The position numbers and the translations under genes are program-made. The notes under the pieces were generated by a model that worked only from the letters and a program-made list of their open reading frames with translations, ran no database searches and had not been told where the DNA came from. Positions 20,901 through 32,649 of a stretch of 64,000 nucleotides of DNA are shown piece by piece. Source of the DNA: Dermacentor variabilis (Eukaryota > Arthropoda > Arachnida > Ixodida > Ixodidae); contig NC_134569.1 of NCBI RefSeq assembly GCF_050947875.1, forward strand, positions 265,155,600 through 265,219,599, given 5' to 3'. Every line of letters starts with the position of its first letter. The stretch's first letter is position 1.

Positions 20901-23900
20901 TCCGTCCCTCTGTTGGCCGTGATCGTATAGGGGTTAGAACCTTGCGTTGTCGCCGTAATAGACCATGTTAAAATCTTGGACACGGCAATAATTTTGTTGC
21001 TGTTGTTGTTGTTTCAGTCCTATAAATGGAAATCGCATATCTGCGCTCATCGAAAGGTAGTTTTCTGCGCCCCCGATATCACGGGGCTACAAAGCTCTGG
21101 GATTTGTTCGATGCCGTGTCTCGGTTTGCCGTGATCGTATAGTGGTTAGGACCTTGCGTTGTCGCCGCAATAGGGCAGGTTAGATTCTTGGATACGCAAT
21201 GTTTGTTTTGGTTGTTGTTGAAATTGACGCATATCGAACTCGCACGTTTGCGCTCATCAAAAGGAAGATTTCTGCGCCAACGCTATCTCGGGACTAAATG
21301 GCTCTGGGATTTCTTCCCTGCCGTTATTCGGTTTCCGTGATCGTATAGTGGTCAGTGCCTTCCGTTGACGCCGCAACAGGGCAGATTCGAATCTTGGACA
21401 GGGCAATATTTTTGTTGGTGTTGTTGCTGTTGTGAAAGTTTCCGTATATCGAACTCGCATGTCTGCACTCATCGAAAGGTAGACTTTTGGGCCAGGTCTA
21501 TCATGGGGCTACAAAGCTCTGGGATTTGTTCCCTGCCGTGCCTCGGATCGCCAAGATCGTAAAGTGGTTAGTACCTTGCGTTGTGGCCGCAATAGGGCAG
21601 ATTCGACACGGTAATATCTTTGTTGTTGTTGTGGAAGTTCCCCGTATATTGACCTCACATGTCTGCACTCGTCGAAAGGTAGACTTCTGGGCCACCTCTA
21701 TCACGGATCTTCCAAGCTCTGGGGTTTGTTCCTTGCCGTCCTCAATTTGCCGGAATCTTATAACGGTTAGTACCTTGCGTTGTCGCTGCAATGAGCCAGG
21801 TTGGAACCTTTGACTCCGCTATAATTTGCTGTTGTTGTGGAAGATCCCGTATATCGAACTCGCATGTCTGCGCTCATCGAACGGTAGACTTCTGCGCCCC
21901 CGCTATCATGGGGCTACAGAACTCGGATTTTTCCCTCTTCGCCCCTGGGTTCGCCATGATCGTATAGTGGTTAGTACCTTGCGTTGTCGCTGCAATGAGC
22001 CAGGTTGGAACCTTTGACTCCGCTATAATTTGCTGTTGTTGTGGAAGATCCCGTATATCGAACTCGCATGTCTGCGCTCATCGAACGGTAGACTTCTGCG
22101 CCCCCGCTATCATGGGGCTACAGAACTCGGATTTTTCCCTCTTCGCCCCTGGGTTCGCCATGATCGTATAGTGGTTAGTACCTTGCGTTGTCGCTGCAAT
22201 AAGCCAGATTAGAACCTTGGAGTCGGCAATATTTTTGCTGTTGTTGTGGAAGTTCCCATATATCGAACTTGCCTGTCTGCGCTCATCGTAAGGTAGACTT
22301 CTGCACAACCTCTATCACGGGGCTACAAAGTCTGGGATTTGTTCCCAGCCGTGCCTCGGTTGGCCGTGATCGTATAGAGGTTAGTATCTTGCGTTGTCGC
22401 CGCAATAGGGCAGATTCGAATCTTGGACACGACAATATTTGTGTTGTTGTTATTGTTGAAGTTCCCGTATATGAAACTAGCATGTCGGCGCTCATCGCAA
22501 GGCAGGTTTTGGCGCCACTGCTATCATGGGTCTGGAAGGCCCTGTGATTGGTTCCTTCCCATCCCTCGGTTTGCGGGATCGTATAGTGGTTGGTACCTTG
22601 CGTTGTCTCCGCAATAGGGCTGATTCGAATCTTGGACACGGCAATATTTTTGTTGTTGTTGTTGTTGAAGTTCCTGTATTTCGAACTCCCATGTCTGCGC
22701 TCATCGAAATGTAGACTTTCGCGCGAACACTATCACGGGGCTACAAAGCTCTGGGATTTGTTCCCTCCCGTCCCTCGGTTCGCCGTGATCGTAAAGTGGT
22801 TAGTACTTTCCGCTGTCGCCGCAATAGGGCAGATTCGAACCTTGGACACGGCAATATTTTTGTTGTTGTTGCTGTTGTTGTTGTTTTGTTGAAGTTCCCG
22901 TATATCGAACTCGCGTGTCGGCGCTCATCGCAAGGTAGGTTTTGGTGCCACTGCTATCACGGGTCTGGAATGTTCTGGGATTGGTTACTTCCCCTCCCTC
23001 GGCTTGCCGGGATCGTATAGTACCTTGCATTGTCGCCGCAATAGGACCGATACGAATCTTGGACAAGGCAATATTTTTGTTGTTGTTGTTGAAGTTACTG
23101 TATATAGAACTCGCATGTCTGTGCTCATCGAAAGGTAGACCTCAGCGCAACCTCTATCACGGGGCTACAAAGCTCTGGGATTTGTTCCCTTCCGTCCCTC
23201 GGTTGACCGTGATCGTATAGTGGTTAGTACCTTGCGTTGTCGCCGCAATAGACCATGTTAAAATCTTGGACACGGCAATAATTTTGTTGGTGTTGTTGTT
23301 GTTTAAGTCCCATATATGGAACTCGCATATCTGCGCTCATCGAAAGGTAGTTTTCTGCGCCCCCGATATCACGGGGCTACAAAGCTCTGGGATTTGTTCG
23401 ATGCCGTGTCTCGGTTTGCCGTGATCGTATAGTGGTTAGTACCTTGCGTTGTCGCCGCAATAGGCCAGGTTAGATTCTAGGATACGGCAATATTTGTTTT
23501 GGTGGTTGTTGAAATTGACGTATATCGAACTCGCACGTTTGCGCTCATCAAAAGGAAGATTTCTGCGCCACTGCTATGTCAGGAATAAATAGCACTGGGA
23601 TTTCTTCCCTGCCGTTCGTCAGTTTGCCGTGGTCGTATAGTGGTCAGTACCTTCCGTTGACGCCGCAACAGGGCATATTCGAATCTTGGACAGGGCAATA
23701 TTTTTGTTGTTGTTGTTGCTGTTGTGAAAGTTTCCGTATATCGAACTCGCATGTCTGCACTCATCGAAAGGTAGACTTTTGGGCCAGCTCTATCATGGGG
23801 CTACAAAGCTCTGGGATTTGTTCCCTGCCGTGCCATGGATCGCCGAGATCGTAAAGTGGTTAGTACCTTGCGTTGTGGCCGCAATAGGGCAGATTCGACA

Positions 23901-26900
23901 CGGTAATATTTTTGTTGTTGTTGTGGAAGTTCCCCGTATATTGAACTCAGATGTCTGCGCTCGTCGAAAGGTAGACTTCTGTGCCACCTCTATCACGGGT
24001 CTTCCAAGCTCTGGGGTTTGTTCCTTGCCGTCCTCAGTTTGCCCGAATCTTATAACGGTTAGCACCTTGCGTTGTCGCTGCAATAAGCCAGCTTGGAACC
24101 TTGTACTCCGCTATATTTTGCTGTTGTTGTTGAAGTTCCCGTATATCGAACTCGCATGTCTGCGCTCATCGAAAGGTAGACTTCTGCGCCCCCGCTATCA
24201 TGGGGCTACAGAACTCGGATTTTTTCCTTTCCGCCCCTCGGTTCGCCATGATCGTATAGTGGTTAGTACCTTGCGTTGTCGCCGCAATAATCCAGGCTAG
24301 AATCTTGGACGCGGAATATTTTTTTTATTTGTTGTTGAAGTTCCCGTATATAGAGCTTGCGTGTCGGCGCTCATCGAAAGATAGACTTCTGCACCACCTC
24401 TATCACGGGGCTACAAAGCTCTGGGATTTGTTCCCTGCCATGCCTCGGTTGGCCGTGATGGTATAGAGGTTAGTACCTTGCGTTGTCGCCGCAATAAGCC
24501 AGGTTAGAATCTTGGACTCGGAAATATTTTTGATGTTGTTGTGGAAGTTCCCGTATATCGAACCCGCATGTCTGCGCTCTTCGAAAGGTAGACTTCTGTG
24601 CCCTGGCTATCACGGGTCTACAAAGGTCTGGGATATTTTCCCTCCCGTCCCTCGCATAGCCGTGATCGTAAAGTCGTTAGTAGCTTGCGTTGGCGCCAAA
24701 ATAGGCCAGGTGAGAATCATGGACACGGCAATATTTTTGTTGTTGGTGGTGTTGTTAAAGTTCCCGTATATTGAACTCGCATGTAAGCGCTCATTGAAAG
24801 ATAGAGTTCTGCTCAACCTCTCTCACGGGGCTACAAAGATCTGGAATTTCTTCCCTGGCGTTGCTCGGTTTGCCGTGATACTATAGTGGTTAATACTTTC
24901 CGTAGTCGCCGCAATAGGGCTCATTCGGATCTTGGACACGGCAATATTTTTGTTGTTGTTGTTGTTGAACATCCCGTATATCGAACTCGCATGGCGCCGC
25001 TCATCGCAAGGTAGGTTTTGGCGCCACTGCTATCACAGGTGTGGAAAGTTCTGTGATTGGTTCCTTCCCGTCCCTCGGTTTGCTGGGATCGCATAGTTGT
25101 TGGTAGATCGCGTTGTCGCCGCAATAGAATAGATACGAATCTTGCACACGGAAAAACTTTTGTTGTTGTTGTTGAAGTTCCCGTATATAGAATTCGCATG
25201 TGTGCGCTCATCGAAAGGTAGACTTCTGCACCCCCGTTCTCCCGGGGCTACAAAGATCTGGGGTTTGTTCCCTTCCGTCCCTCGGTTGGACGTGATCGTA
25301 TAGTGGTTAGTACCTTCCGTTGTCGCCGGAACAGGGCAGATTCTAATCTGGGACAAGGCAATATTTTTGTTGTTGCTGTTGTGAAAGTTTCCGTATATCG
25401 AACTCGCATGTCTGCACTCATCGACAGGTATACTTCTGCGCCCCCGCTATCACGGGGCTACACAACTCGGATTTGTTCCTTCCCGCCCCTTGGTTCACCA
25501 TGATCGTTTACTGGCTAGTACCTTGCGTTGTCGCCGTAGTAATCCAGGTTAGAATCTTGGATGCGGATTATTATATTTATTTGTTGTTGAAGTTCCCGTT
25601 TATAGAACTTGCATGTCGGTGTTCATCGAAAGGTAGACTTCTGCACCACCTCTATAACGGGGCTACAAAGCTCTGGGATTTCTTCCCTGCCGTGCCTTTG
25701 TTCGCCGAGATCGTAAAGTGGTTAGTACCTTGCGTTCTCGCCGGAATAAGCCAGGTTGGAACCTTGGACTCGGCAATATTTTGCTTCTGTTGTGGAAGTT
25801 CCCGTATATCGAACTCGCATGTCTGCGCTCATCGAAAGGTTGAATTCTGCGCCCCCGCTATCATGGGGCTACACAGCTCGGATTTTTTCCTTCCCGCCCC
25901 TCGGTTTGCCATGATCGTATAGTGGTTAGTACCTTGCGTTGTCGCCGCAATAATCCAGGTTAGAATCTTGGACGCGGATTATTATTTTTATTTGTTGTTG
26001 AAGTTCCCGTTTATAGAACTTGCATGTCGGTGTTCATCGAAAGGTAGACTTCTGCACCACCTCTATCACGGGGCTACAAAGCTCTGGGATTTGTTCCCTG
26101 CCGTGCCTCGGTTACCCGTGATGGTATAGAAATTAGTACCTTGCATTGTCGCCGCAATAAGCCAGGTTAGAATCTTGGACTTGGCAATATTTTTGGTTTT
26201 GTGGTGGAAGTTCCCGTATATCGAACTCACATGGCCGCGCTCATCGAAAGGTAGATTTCGAAGTCACCGCTATCGCGGGGCTTGAAAGCCCTGGAATTTG
26301 TTCCCAGCCGTTCGTCGGTTCGCCGTGACCGTAAAGTGGTTAGTACTTAGCGTTGTCGAGGCAATAGGCCAGGTTAGAATCTTGTACACGGCAATATTTT
26401 TTTGGTTGTTGTTGAAGTTCCCGTATAGAGAACTCGCATGTCTGCGCTCATCGAAAGGTAGGTTTCGGCGCCACTGCTATCACGGGTCTGTAAAGCTCTG
26501 GGATTTGTTCCCTCCCGCCCCTCGGTACGCCGTGACTGTAAAGTCGTTAGTACTTTGCGTTGTAGTTGCAATAAGCCAGGTTAGAATATTGGACTCGGCA
26601 ATATTTTTGCTGTTGCGGTGGAAGTTCCCGAATATCGAACTCGCATGTCCGCGCTCATCGAAAGGTAGATTTCTCTGCCTCCGCTATCACGGGGCTGGGA
26701 AGCTCTCGGGTATGTTCCCCGCCGTGCCTTAGTTTGCCGTGATCGTGTAGTGTTTAGTGCTTTGCGTTGTCGCCGCAATAGGGCTGAATCGAATCTTCGA
26801 CAAGGCAATATTTTTGTTGTTGTTGTGTTTGAAGTTCCCGTATATCGGATCCGTATGTCTGTGCTCCTCGAATGGTAGAATTCGGCGCCACCTCTGTCAC

Positions 26901-27908
26901 GGGGCTACAAACTGTGGGATTTGTTCCCTACCGTGCCTCGGTTTGCCGCGATCGTATAGTGGTTAGTACCTTTCGTTGTCGCAGCAATATTCCAGGTTAG
27001 AATTTTGGACATGGTAATATTTTCATTGTTGTTGTTGCTGTTGTTGAAGTTCCCGTATATCGAACTCGCATGCCTGCGCTCATCGAAAGGTAGACTTCTG
27101 TGCCACCTCTATCACGGGTCTTCAAATCTCTGGGATTTGTTCCCTGCCGTGCCTCAGTTTGCAGGAACGGTATAGTGGTTAGTACCTTGTGCTGTTGCCG
27201 CAATACGCCTAGTTTGAACATTGGACACGGCAATATTTTTGCTGTTGTTTTGGACGTTCCCGTATATCGAACTTCCCTGTCTGCGCTAATCGTAGGGTAG
27301 ACTTCTGCACTACCTCTATCATGGGGCTACAAAGCTCTGGGATTTGTTCCTTCCCGTGTTTTGGTTTGCCATGATCGTATAGTGCTTAGTACGTTGGGTT
27401 GTGGCCACAATAGGCCACGTTCGAATCTTGGATCCGCAATATATATTTTGGTTGTTGTTGAAATTCCCGTATATCGAACTCGCCTGTCTGCGCTCATCGA
27501 AAGGTACACTTCTGTGCCACCTCAATCATGGGGCTACAAATCTCTGGGATTTGTTCCCGGCCGTGCCTCGGTTTGCCTTGATCCTATAGTGGTTAGTACC
27601 TTGCTTGGTCGCCTCAACAAGGCAGGTGAGAACCTTGGACGCGGCAATATTTGACTGTTGTTGTGGAAGTTCCCGTATATCGAACTCGCATGTCCGCGCT
27701 CATCGAAAGGTAGACTTCTACACCACCTCTATCACGGCGCTACAAAGCTCTGGGATTTTTTCCCTCCCGTCCCTCGGTTCGCTGTGATCGTAAAGTGGTT
27801 AGTACTTTGCGTTGTCGCCGCAATGAGCCAGGTTAGAATCCTGGACTCGGCAATAATTTTGCTGTTGTGGTGGAAGTTCCCGTATAACTAACTGGCATGT
27901 CCGCGCTC
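17932..27908 (+). repeat. tRNA-His-derived satellite, main array (about 48 units)
   Basis: Tandem units averaging about 208 bp, counted from 48 tRNA-like cores between about 18018 and 27783. Each unit has three parts. The first is a tRNA-His-like core of about 72 nt (GCCGTGATCGTATAGTGGTT, then AGTACCTTGCGTTGTCGCCG, ending GGACACGGCA). The second is a T-run with a (GTT)n tract of variable length. The third is a linker with CCCGTATATCGAACTCGCAT, CGCTCATCGAAAGGTAGACT, CTATCACGGGGCTACAAAGC and TTCCCTCCCGTCCCTCGG. Units diverge by scattered substitutions and small indels, but two adjacent ones at about 21796-22203 are virtually identical. Open frames across the array are unconstrained shadows. Confidence 0.92.
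22782..22853 (+). pseudogene. tRNA-His-like core with GTC anticodon (typical unit)
   Basis: A 72-nt tRNA-like unit core. GCCGTGA (22782-22788) pairs with ACACGGC (22846-22852) at six of seven positions. The D region is TCGTAAAGTGGTTAGTAC and the anticodon position reads GTC (22815-22817). The T loop is TTCGAAC with weak stem pairing. A TTTTT run follows at 22857-22861. In many other units the anticodon arm is a perfect 5-bp stem (TTGCG/CGCAA) around TTGTCGC. The body is His-like, but GTC is an Asp anticodon. I infer a pseudogene; expression is unknown. Confidence 0.7.
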
Positions 27909-28297
27909 CTCCGCAGGTGCGTCTGCGTCAGCAGGCGTTTGGTGTGTTGCGACACCACGTACCCGAGCACACGAGGATTGGACCCTCCGGCGTGTAGCCG
28001 TGCGCGGCGTAGCCGTGTCTGGGGAAAAGCGGACGTTGGGGGTTGAGCCGATGCTGGGTGTTTGGACATTTAAGGCCCCCAGGCGGAGGCAACACACCTC
28101 TTGGGCCTCGGCTTCACATAGACGGCACCTCCTGACTGACCCACCAGGAGTACATCGGCAGTCGCCTTTTCCTGTCTCTCTCTCCTCGAATCTTCGTCTT
28201 GATCTCTCACTTTTTGACCTTTCCTGTCTCCTTCTCTCTTCTTTTTACTTCCTTTCTCCTGGCGGCAAGGGTTAACCCTGTGTGGCTATCCAACTTT

Positions 28298-28518
28298 AAA
28301 AAAATTATATTATGGGGTTTTACGTGCCAAAACCACTTTCTGATTATGAGGCACGCCGTAGTGGAGGACTCCGGAAATTTCGACCACCTGGGGTTCTTTA
28401 ACGTGTACCTAAATCTAAGTACACGGGTGTTTTCGCATTTCGCCTCCATCGAAATGCGGCCGCCGTGGCCGGGATTCGATCCCGCGACCTCGAGCTCAGC
28501 AGCCTAACACCATAGCCA
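28298..28518 (-). repeat. tRNA-derived SINE nested in LINE 5'UTR
   Basis: A 221-bp insertion flanked by a perfect 12-bp target-site duplication, CTATCCAACTTT (28286-28297 and 28519-28530). The minus strand starts with a tRNA-like head: AGTGGCTATGGTGTTAGGCT is A-box-like, and GGATCGAATCC is a B box one base from consensus. The body continues to a 3' tail rich in T (ATAATATAATTTTTTT) rather than A. It resembles tRNA-derived SINEs described from ixodid ticks (Ruka-type); that match is from memory. The perfect duplication shows insertion is younger than the LINE. Confidence 0.88.
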
Positions 28519-28638
28519 CTATCCAACTTTGGGTACACCATATTCGGTTATAGTGATGGCGTACGACTGGCGTCGTGCAGACTTGCAAGCAAGCTCTCCC
28601 GCGCCCCCCGTTGGGCTCCGTGGTGGGCGGTCAGCGCT

Positions 28639-29666
28639 GTGGCCGAATTTTCGTATTTTCATGAAAACTTCTTTCCCCCCCCCACTTCCTGCTCCCTTCA
28701 GAAACGAGGGCGCACCGAAGATTTATTCCAGTTTTTCGGACGGCAAATCCAAAACTTACCCCGCTTTCACGTTATTCACTCTGAAAAGTCGGAGAAACCA
28801 GTGCGAACCATTTCACCGTTCCTTGTGTCAAAGACCTTGACTGATGTTTTTGGTCCAGGTTACAAGGCGTCAAGGATGGCAAGCGGCGACCTCTTCTTGG
28901 AGCTCCGCGACCAGAAGCAATATGACAAAGTAGAGAAGCTAGTGTCATTTGGGGAGACCCACATATTAGTAACCCCGCACCCTACAATGAACGCCACGCG
29001 CGGTGTTTTGTCGGATGATGATTTACTTGAGCTGACTGAAGCAGAACTCCTGGAGGGCTTCAGCGAACAAAATGTGATGAATGTCAGAAGAATTAAGATG
29101 ACGCGAGAAGTTAAAGAGATTCAGACGAAGCCCTTAATAATCACCTTTGGTTCAAGTGTCGTGCCCGAGTCAATTGTGGCCAGGTATATCAAGCTCCGTG
29201 TCAAGCCGTACGTGCCAAACCCACTCCGTTGTTTCAAAGCGACACAACGGCCACCGGCGGCTGTCCGACCCACAACCAGCGAGTGGGCAGTTACGCCATC
29301 TGCCCACGCGGCGGTTGGAGCTAGCGCTGCTCAATCAACCCACCGACCCCAAAGTTGGGCGCCGCTGAGATTGCCCCAACCTCCCCAACCCCTTCCAGCA
29401 CTGGCAGCTGCCGGCGCAGCCAAATCCCCCAGGGAGCCCAATCGACCTCCGGGCTGGTGAGCGCAGGGGTCTTGCCCTGCAAGGGAGGACCCTCGCTGGT
29501 AAATTCTCGCTCGCAAGAGCACGTGTCCGGCGCCTCAAAAGAGGCAATGGACACTACACCTATCCTCAAGGCGCACCAAGCGCCCAAGGAGCAGCGAGGC
29601 TCCCTCGAACGCTCCAGAAAGGGCAGAGCCCCGATTACAGGGCCTCGAAGGAGCACTGTAGCCTGA
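28639..29666 (+). pseudogene. Jockey-like LINE ORF1 (Gag-like), frameshifted
   Basis: The frame 28639-29460 carries the family's Gag-like domain (FHVIHSEKSEKPVRT, GPGYKASRMASGD, ELRDQKQYDKVEKL, SDDDLLELTEAELLEGF, IKLRVKPYVPNPLRCFK). Zinc knuckles would normally begin at RCFK, but here they are lost and replaced by proline/alanine-rich sequence. A frameshift near 29455 moves the C-terminus to the frame ending at 29666 (SLERSRKGRAPITGPRR). The true start is uncertain; the first ~35 residues may be 5'UTR. The product would bind element RNA in a working copy. Confidence 0.75.
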
Positions 29667-29711
29667 GGCATCATTTCTGTTTCCGTAAACACAGCACCAA
29701 TTTTCTTTAAT

Positions 29712-31773
29712 ATGGATACACAAATCATTCAATGGAATGTCAGAGGTCTTCATAGGAATTTTGATGATGTACAAGGACTCATCCATAAACACAATCCAAA
29801 AGTGCTGTGTTTTGCAGGAAACGCACCTAAAATCAAAATACACAAACTTTCTTCGACAGTATGTTACCTTTCGCAAAGATCGCGATGATGCTGTCGCATC
29901 ATCGGGCGGTGTTGCAATTGTAATTCAAAAAAGCATAGCGTGTCAACGTTTACAGCTACGAACGGCCCTTGAGGCAGTGGCGGTTCGAGCTGTTCTGCTA
30001 AACAAACTTATCACTATTTGCTCGCTTTATATACCCTCCCATCACAAACTAAGCAAACATGAATTTCAGTCCTTTACAGATGAATTGCCAGAACCCTATG
30101 TTGTTATGGCGATTTCAATGCACATAACTACCTGTGGGGCGACTATCGTATAGATGTGCGAGGTCGTCTTGTTCAACAGTTCCTTCTCTCTTCTGGTGCG
30201 TGTCTGCTGTATAAGGAGGCACCCACATATTGTTCTCTCGCAAAGAGAACATTTTCTTCAATTGACCTCAGCCTAGTTTCCCCGTGTTTACAGTCCGAAC
30301 TCGAATGGGAAGTTATCAACAATCCTTACGGAAGTGACCACTTTCCCATACTGTTAAGAACACCTACAGAAAACGAATTTCCACCACAGGCCCCTAGGTT
30401 GAAGATCGATATAGCTGACTGGGAGAAATTCCGAGCTCTCACTAGTATCTCATGGGCTCACATGTCTTCGTTAGAAATTGATGCTGCTGTGGAGTATTTC
30501 ACAGCCTTCATAATAGATGCCGCATCTAAATGCATATCGGAAGTAAATGGCTTGGCGTGTAAACGGCGAGTCTCGTGGTGGAACCACGAATGTAGGATCG
30601 CTAGAAAGAAACAGAACAAAGCGTGGGGGTTGCTACGCGCCTCTCCCACTACAGAGAATCTTGTTAACTTTAAGAAAATAAAGTCCCAAGGCAGGAGAAA
30701 ACGCCGACAGGCCAGACGAGAGAGTTGGCAAAAGCTTTTATCGGGCATACAGATGAGGCCAATGTCTGGAATGAGGTGAATAGGATATGAGGTCGACAAA
30801 CGTATTCACTCCTCTTGGTGAACACACAAGGCGATACCCTGCAAGACCAGGAAGACTCACTTGGGGAGCATTTTGAGAGCGTGCCAAGCTCAACAAATTC
30901 TTCACAATGCTTTTTCAAATTCAAACAAAGAGAAGAATGTAAGCCACTCATCAGAAAATCTCGACAGAATGAACCATACAACCGTCCTTTCAGCATTGCC
31001 GAGTTGAGAGCTGCCTTGAGTGCATGCAAGAGCTCTGCACCGGGATTTGACAGAATCATGTATGAAATGATCAAATACTTGCACACTGACACCCATGTTA
31101 CACTACTCGCACTCTTCAACACAATTTGGGCTGTGGGATACCTTCTAACCGCATGGAAAGAAGCCATTGTCGTCCCTGTTTTGAAACAAGGCAAAGACCC
31201 TTCTTCTGTGGCAAGTTACCGCCCGATAGCTCTCGCAAGTTGCCTTTGTAAGGTATTTGAAAAATTGATTAATCGGCGACTCATTCATTTCCTTGAACAG
31301 AGAAAAATGCTTGATCCCTATCAGTGTGGCTTCAGGGAAGGGCGCTGCGCAACTGATGACCGTGTACGTATTGAAGCAAACATCCGTGACGCATTTGTAC
31401 ACAAACAGTTTTTCCTATCCATATTCCTCGATATGGAGAAGGCATACGACACAACGTGGCGCTACGGAATCTTGAGAGACCTGTTAGAAATGGGAATCTA
31501 TGGTAATATGCTAATCTAAGAGAAAACTATTTGTCCACTCGTACCTTCCGGGTAAAAGTTGGCAATGTCCTCTCCCGTCCTTTTACACAAGAAACTGCTG
31601 TACCCCAAGGAGGCCTGCTCAGCTGCACGCTCTTTATTGTGAAGATGAACACGCTTCGCGCTTCATTACCACCGGCCGTCTTTTACTCTGTCTACGTGGG
31701 CGACATGCAAATAGCTTTCAAATCTTGTAAACTCTCAGTCTGCGAGAGACAGGTAAAGCATGGCCTGAACTAA
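29712..31773 (+). pseudogene. Jockey-like LINE ORF2 (endonuclease and partial RT), decayed
   Basis: It starts at ATG 29712 with IIQWNVRGLH. A frameshift near 29817 follows and the next frame continues ETHLKSKYTNF. A second frameshift near 30100 disrupts the GDFN block, after which NAHNYLWGDYR and NPYGSDHFPIL (S-D-H) appear in 30156-30779. A frameshift and a TGA near 30746-30788 precede the RT frame 30815-31519, with SAPGFDRIMYEM, SYRPIALASCLCKVFEK and FLDMEKAYDTTW. Another shift near 31515 leads to AVPQGGLLSCTLF and YSVYVGDMQ. The catalytic YVDD-type block reads YVGD (31693-31704). The frame ends at 31773, where the element is truncated. Confidence 0.85.
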
Positions 31774-31777
31774 GAAC

Positions 31778-32649
31778 TATCGAACTCGCATGTTGGCGCT
31801 CATTGAAAGGTAGACTTCGGTGCCACCTCTATCACGGGGCTATAAAGCTCTGCGATTTGCTCCCTTCCGTCCCTCGGATCGCCGTGATCGTGAAGTATTT
31901 AGTACCTTGCGTTATCGCCGCAATACTGCAGATTCGAATCCTGGACGCGACAATGTTTTTTATTGTTGTCGTTGTTGTGGTTGAAGTTGCCGTGTATAGA
32001 ACTCGCATGTCTGCGCTCATCGAAAGGTAGGCTTCTGCACAACATCTGTGACGGGGTTTCAAAGCTCTGTAATTTGTACCCTCCCGTACCTCGGTTCGCC
32101 GTGATCGTAAAGTGGTTAGTACCTTGCTTTGTCACCGCAATAAGCCATGTTAGAATCTTGGACTCGGCAATATTTTTGCCGTTGTTGTTGTCGAAGTTCC
32201 GGTATATTGAACTCGCATGTCTGCGCTCATCGAAAGGTAGACTTCTGCGCCCCCGATATCACGGGGCTACAGAGCTCTGGGATTTGTTCCCTCCCGTCGC
32301 TCGGTTCGCCGTGATCGTAAAGGTGTTAGTACCTTGCGTTGTCCCACAATTGGGCAGATTCGAATGTTGGACACGGCAATATTTTTGTTGTTGTTATTGC
32401 TGTTGTTAAAGTTGCCGTATATCGAACTCACATGTCTGCGCCTCCGCTATCACGGGGCTGGAAAGCTCTGCGATTTGTTCCCTCCCGTGCCTCAGTTTGC
32501 CGTGATCGTAAAGTGTTTAGTACATTGCGTTGTCGCAGCAATATGCCAGGTTAGAATTTTGGACTGGGCAATATTTTTGTTGTTGTTGTTGTTTGTAGTT
32601 GTCGTTGTTGTTAAGTTCCCGTATATCGGACTCGCGTGTCTGTGCTCAT
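31778..32649 (+). repeat. tRNA-His-derived satellite, block D (4 units)
   Basis: Four units, with cores near 31880, 32099, 32308 and 32510, of the same type as the main array. The array stops inside a unit (after GTCTGTGCTCAT) and the 179-bp satellite begins at once at 32650. Confidence 0.9.

Larger units (their letters stand above)
27909..31777 (+). mobile_element. Jockey-like LINE, 3'-truncated and decayed, with nested SINE
   Basis: The element replaces satellite from about 27909. It has a GC-rich 5'UTR that I recall from a common tick LINE family (27909-28560, interrupted by the SINE), then ORF1, then ORF2 from ATG 29712 with endonuclease and RT. It stops at 31777 just after the RT catalytic block, and satellite resumes at TATCGAACTCG. 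The remaining RT, thumb, C-terminus, 3'UTR and tail are absent. LINEs usually lose their 5' end, so this loss probably followed insertion. At least four frameshifts or stops occur in ORF2. Confidence 0.85.

Noticed and set aside
17932..27908. Recurrent open frames such as those with CRRNRADSNLGHGNIF
   Set aside because: They are shadows of the tRNA-His satellite; the same peptide appears because the DNA unit recurs, with frequent frame loss.
17920..27908. CENP-B-box-like motif in the tRNA satellite
   Set aside because: TTCGCCGTGATCG resembles the start of the box but lacks the required CGGG spacing.
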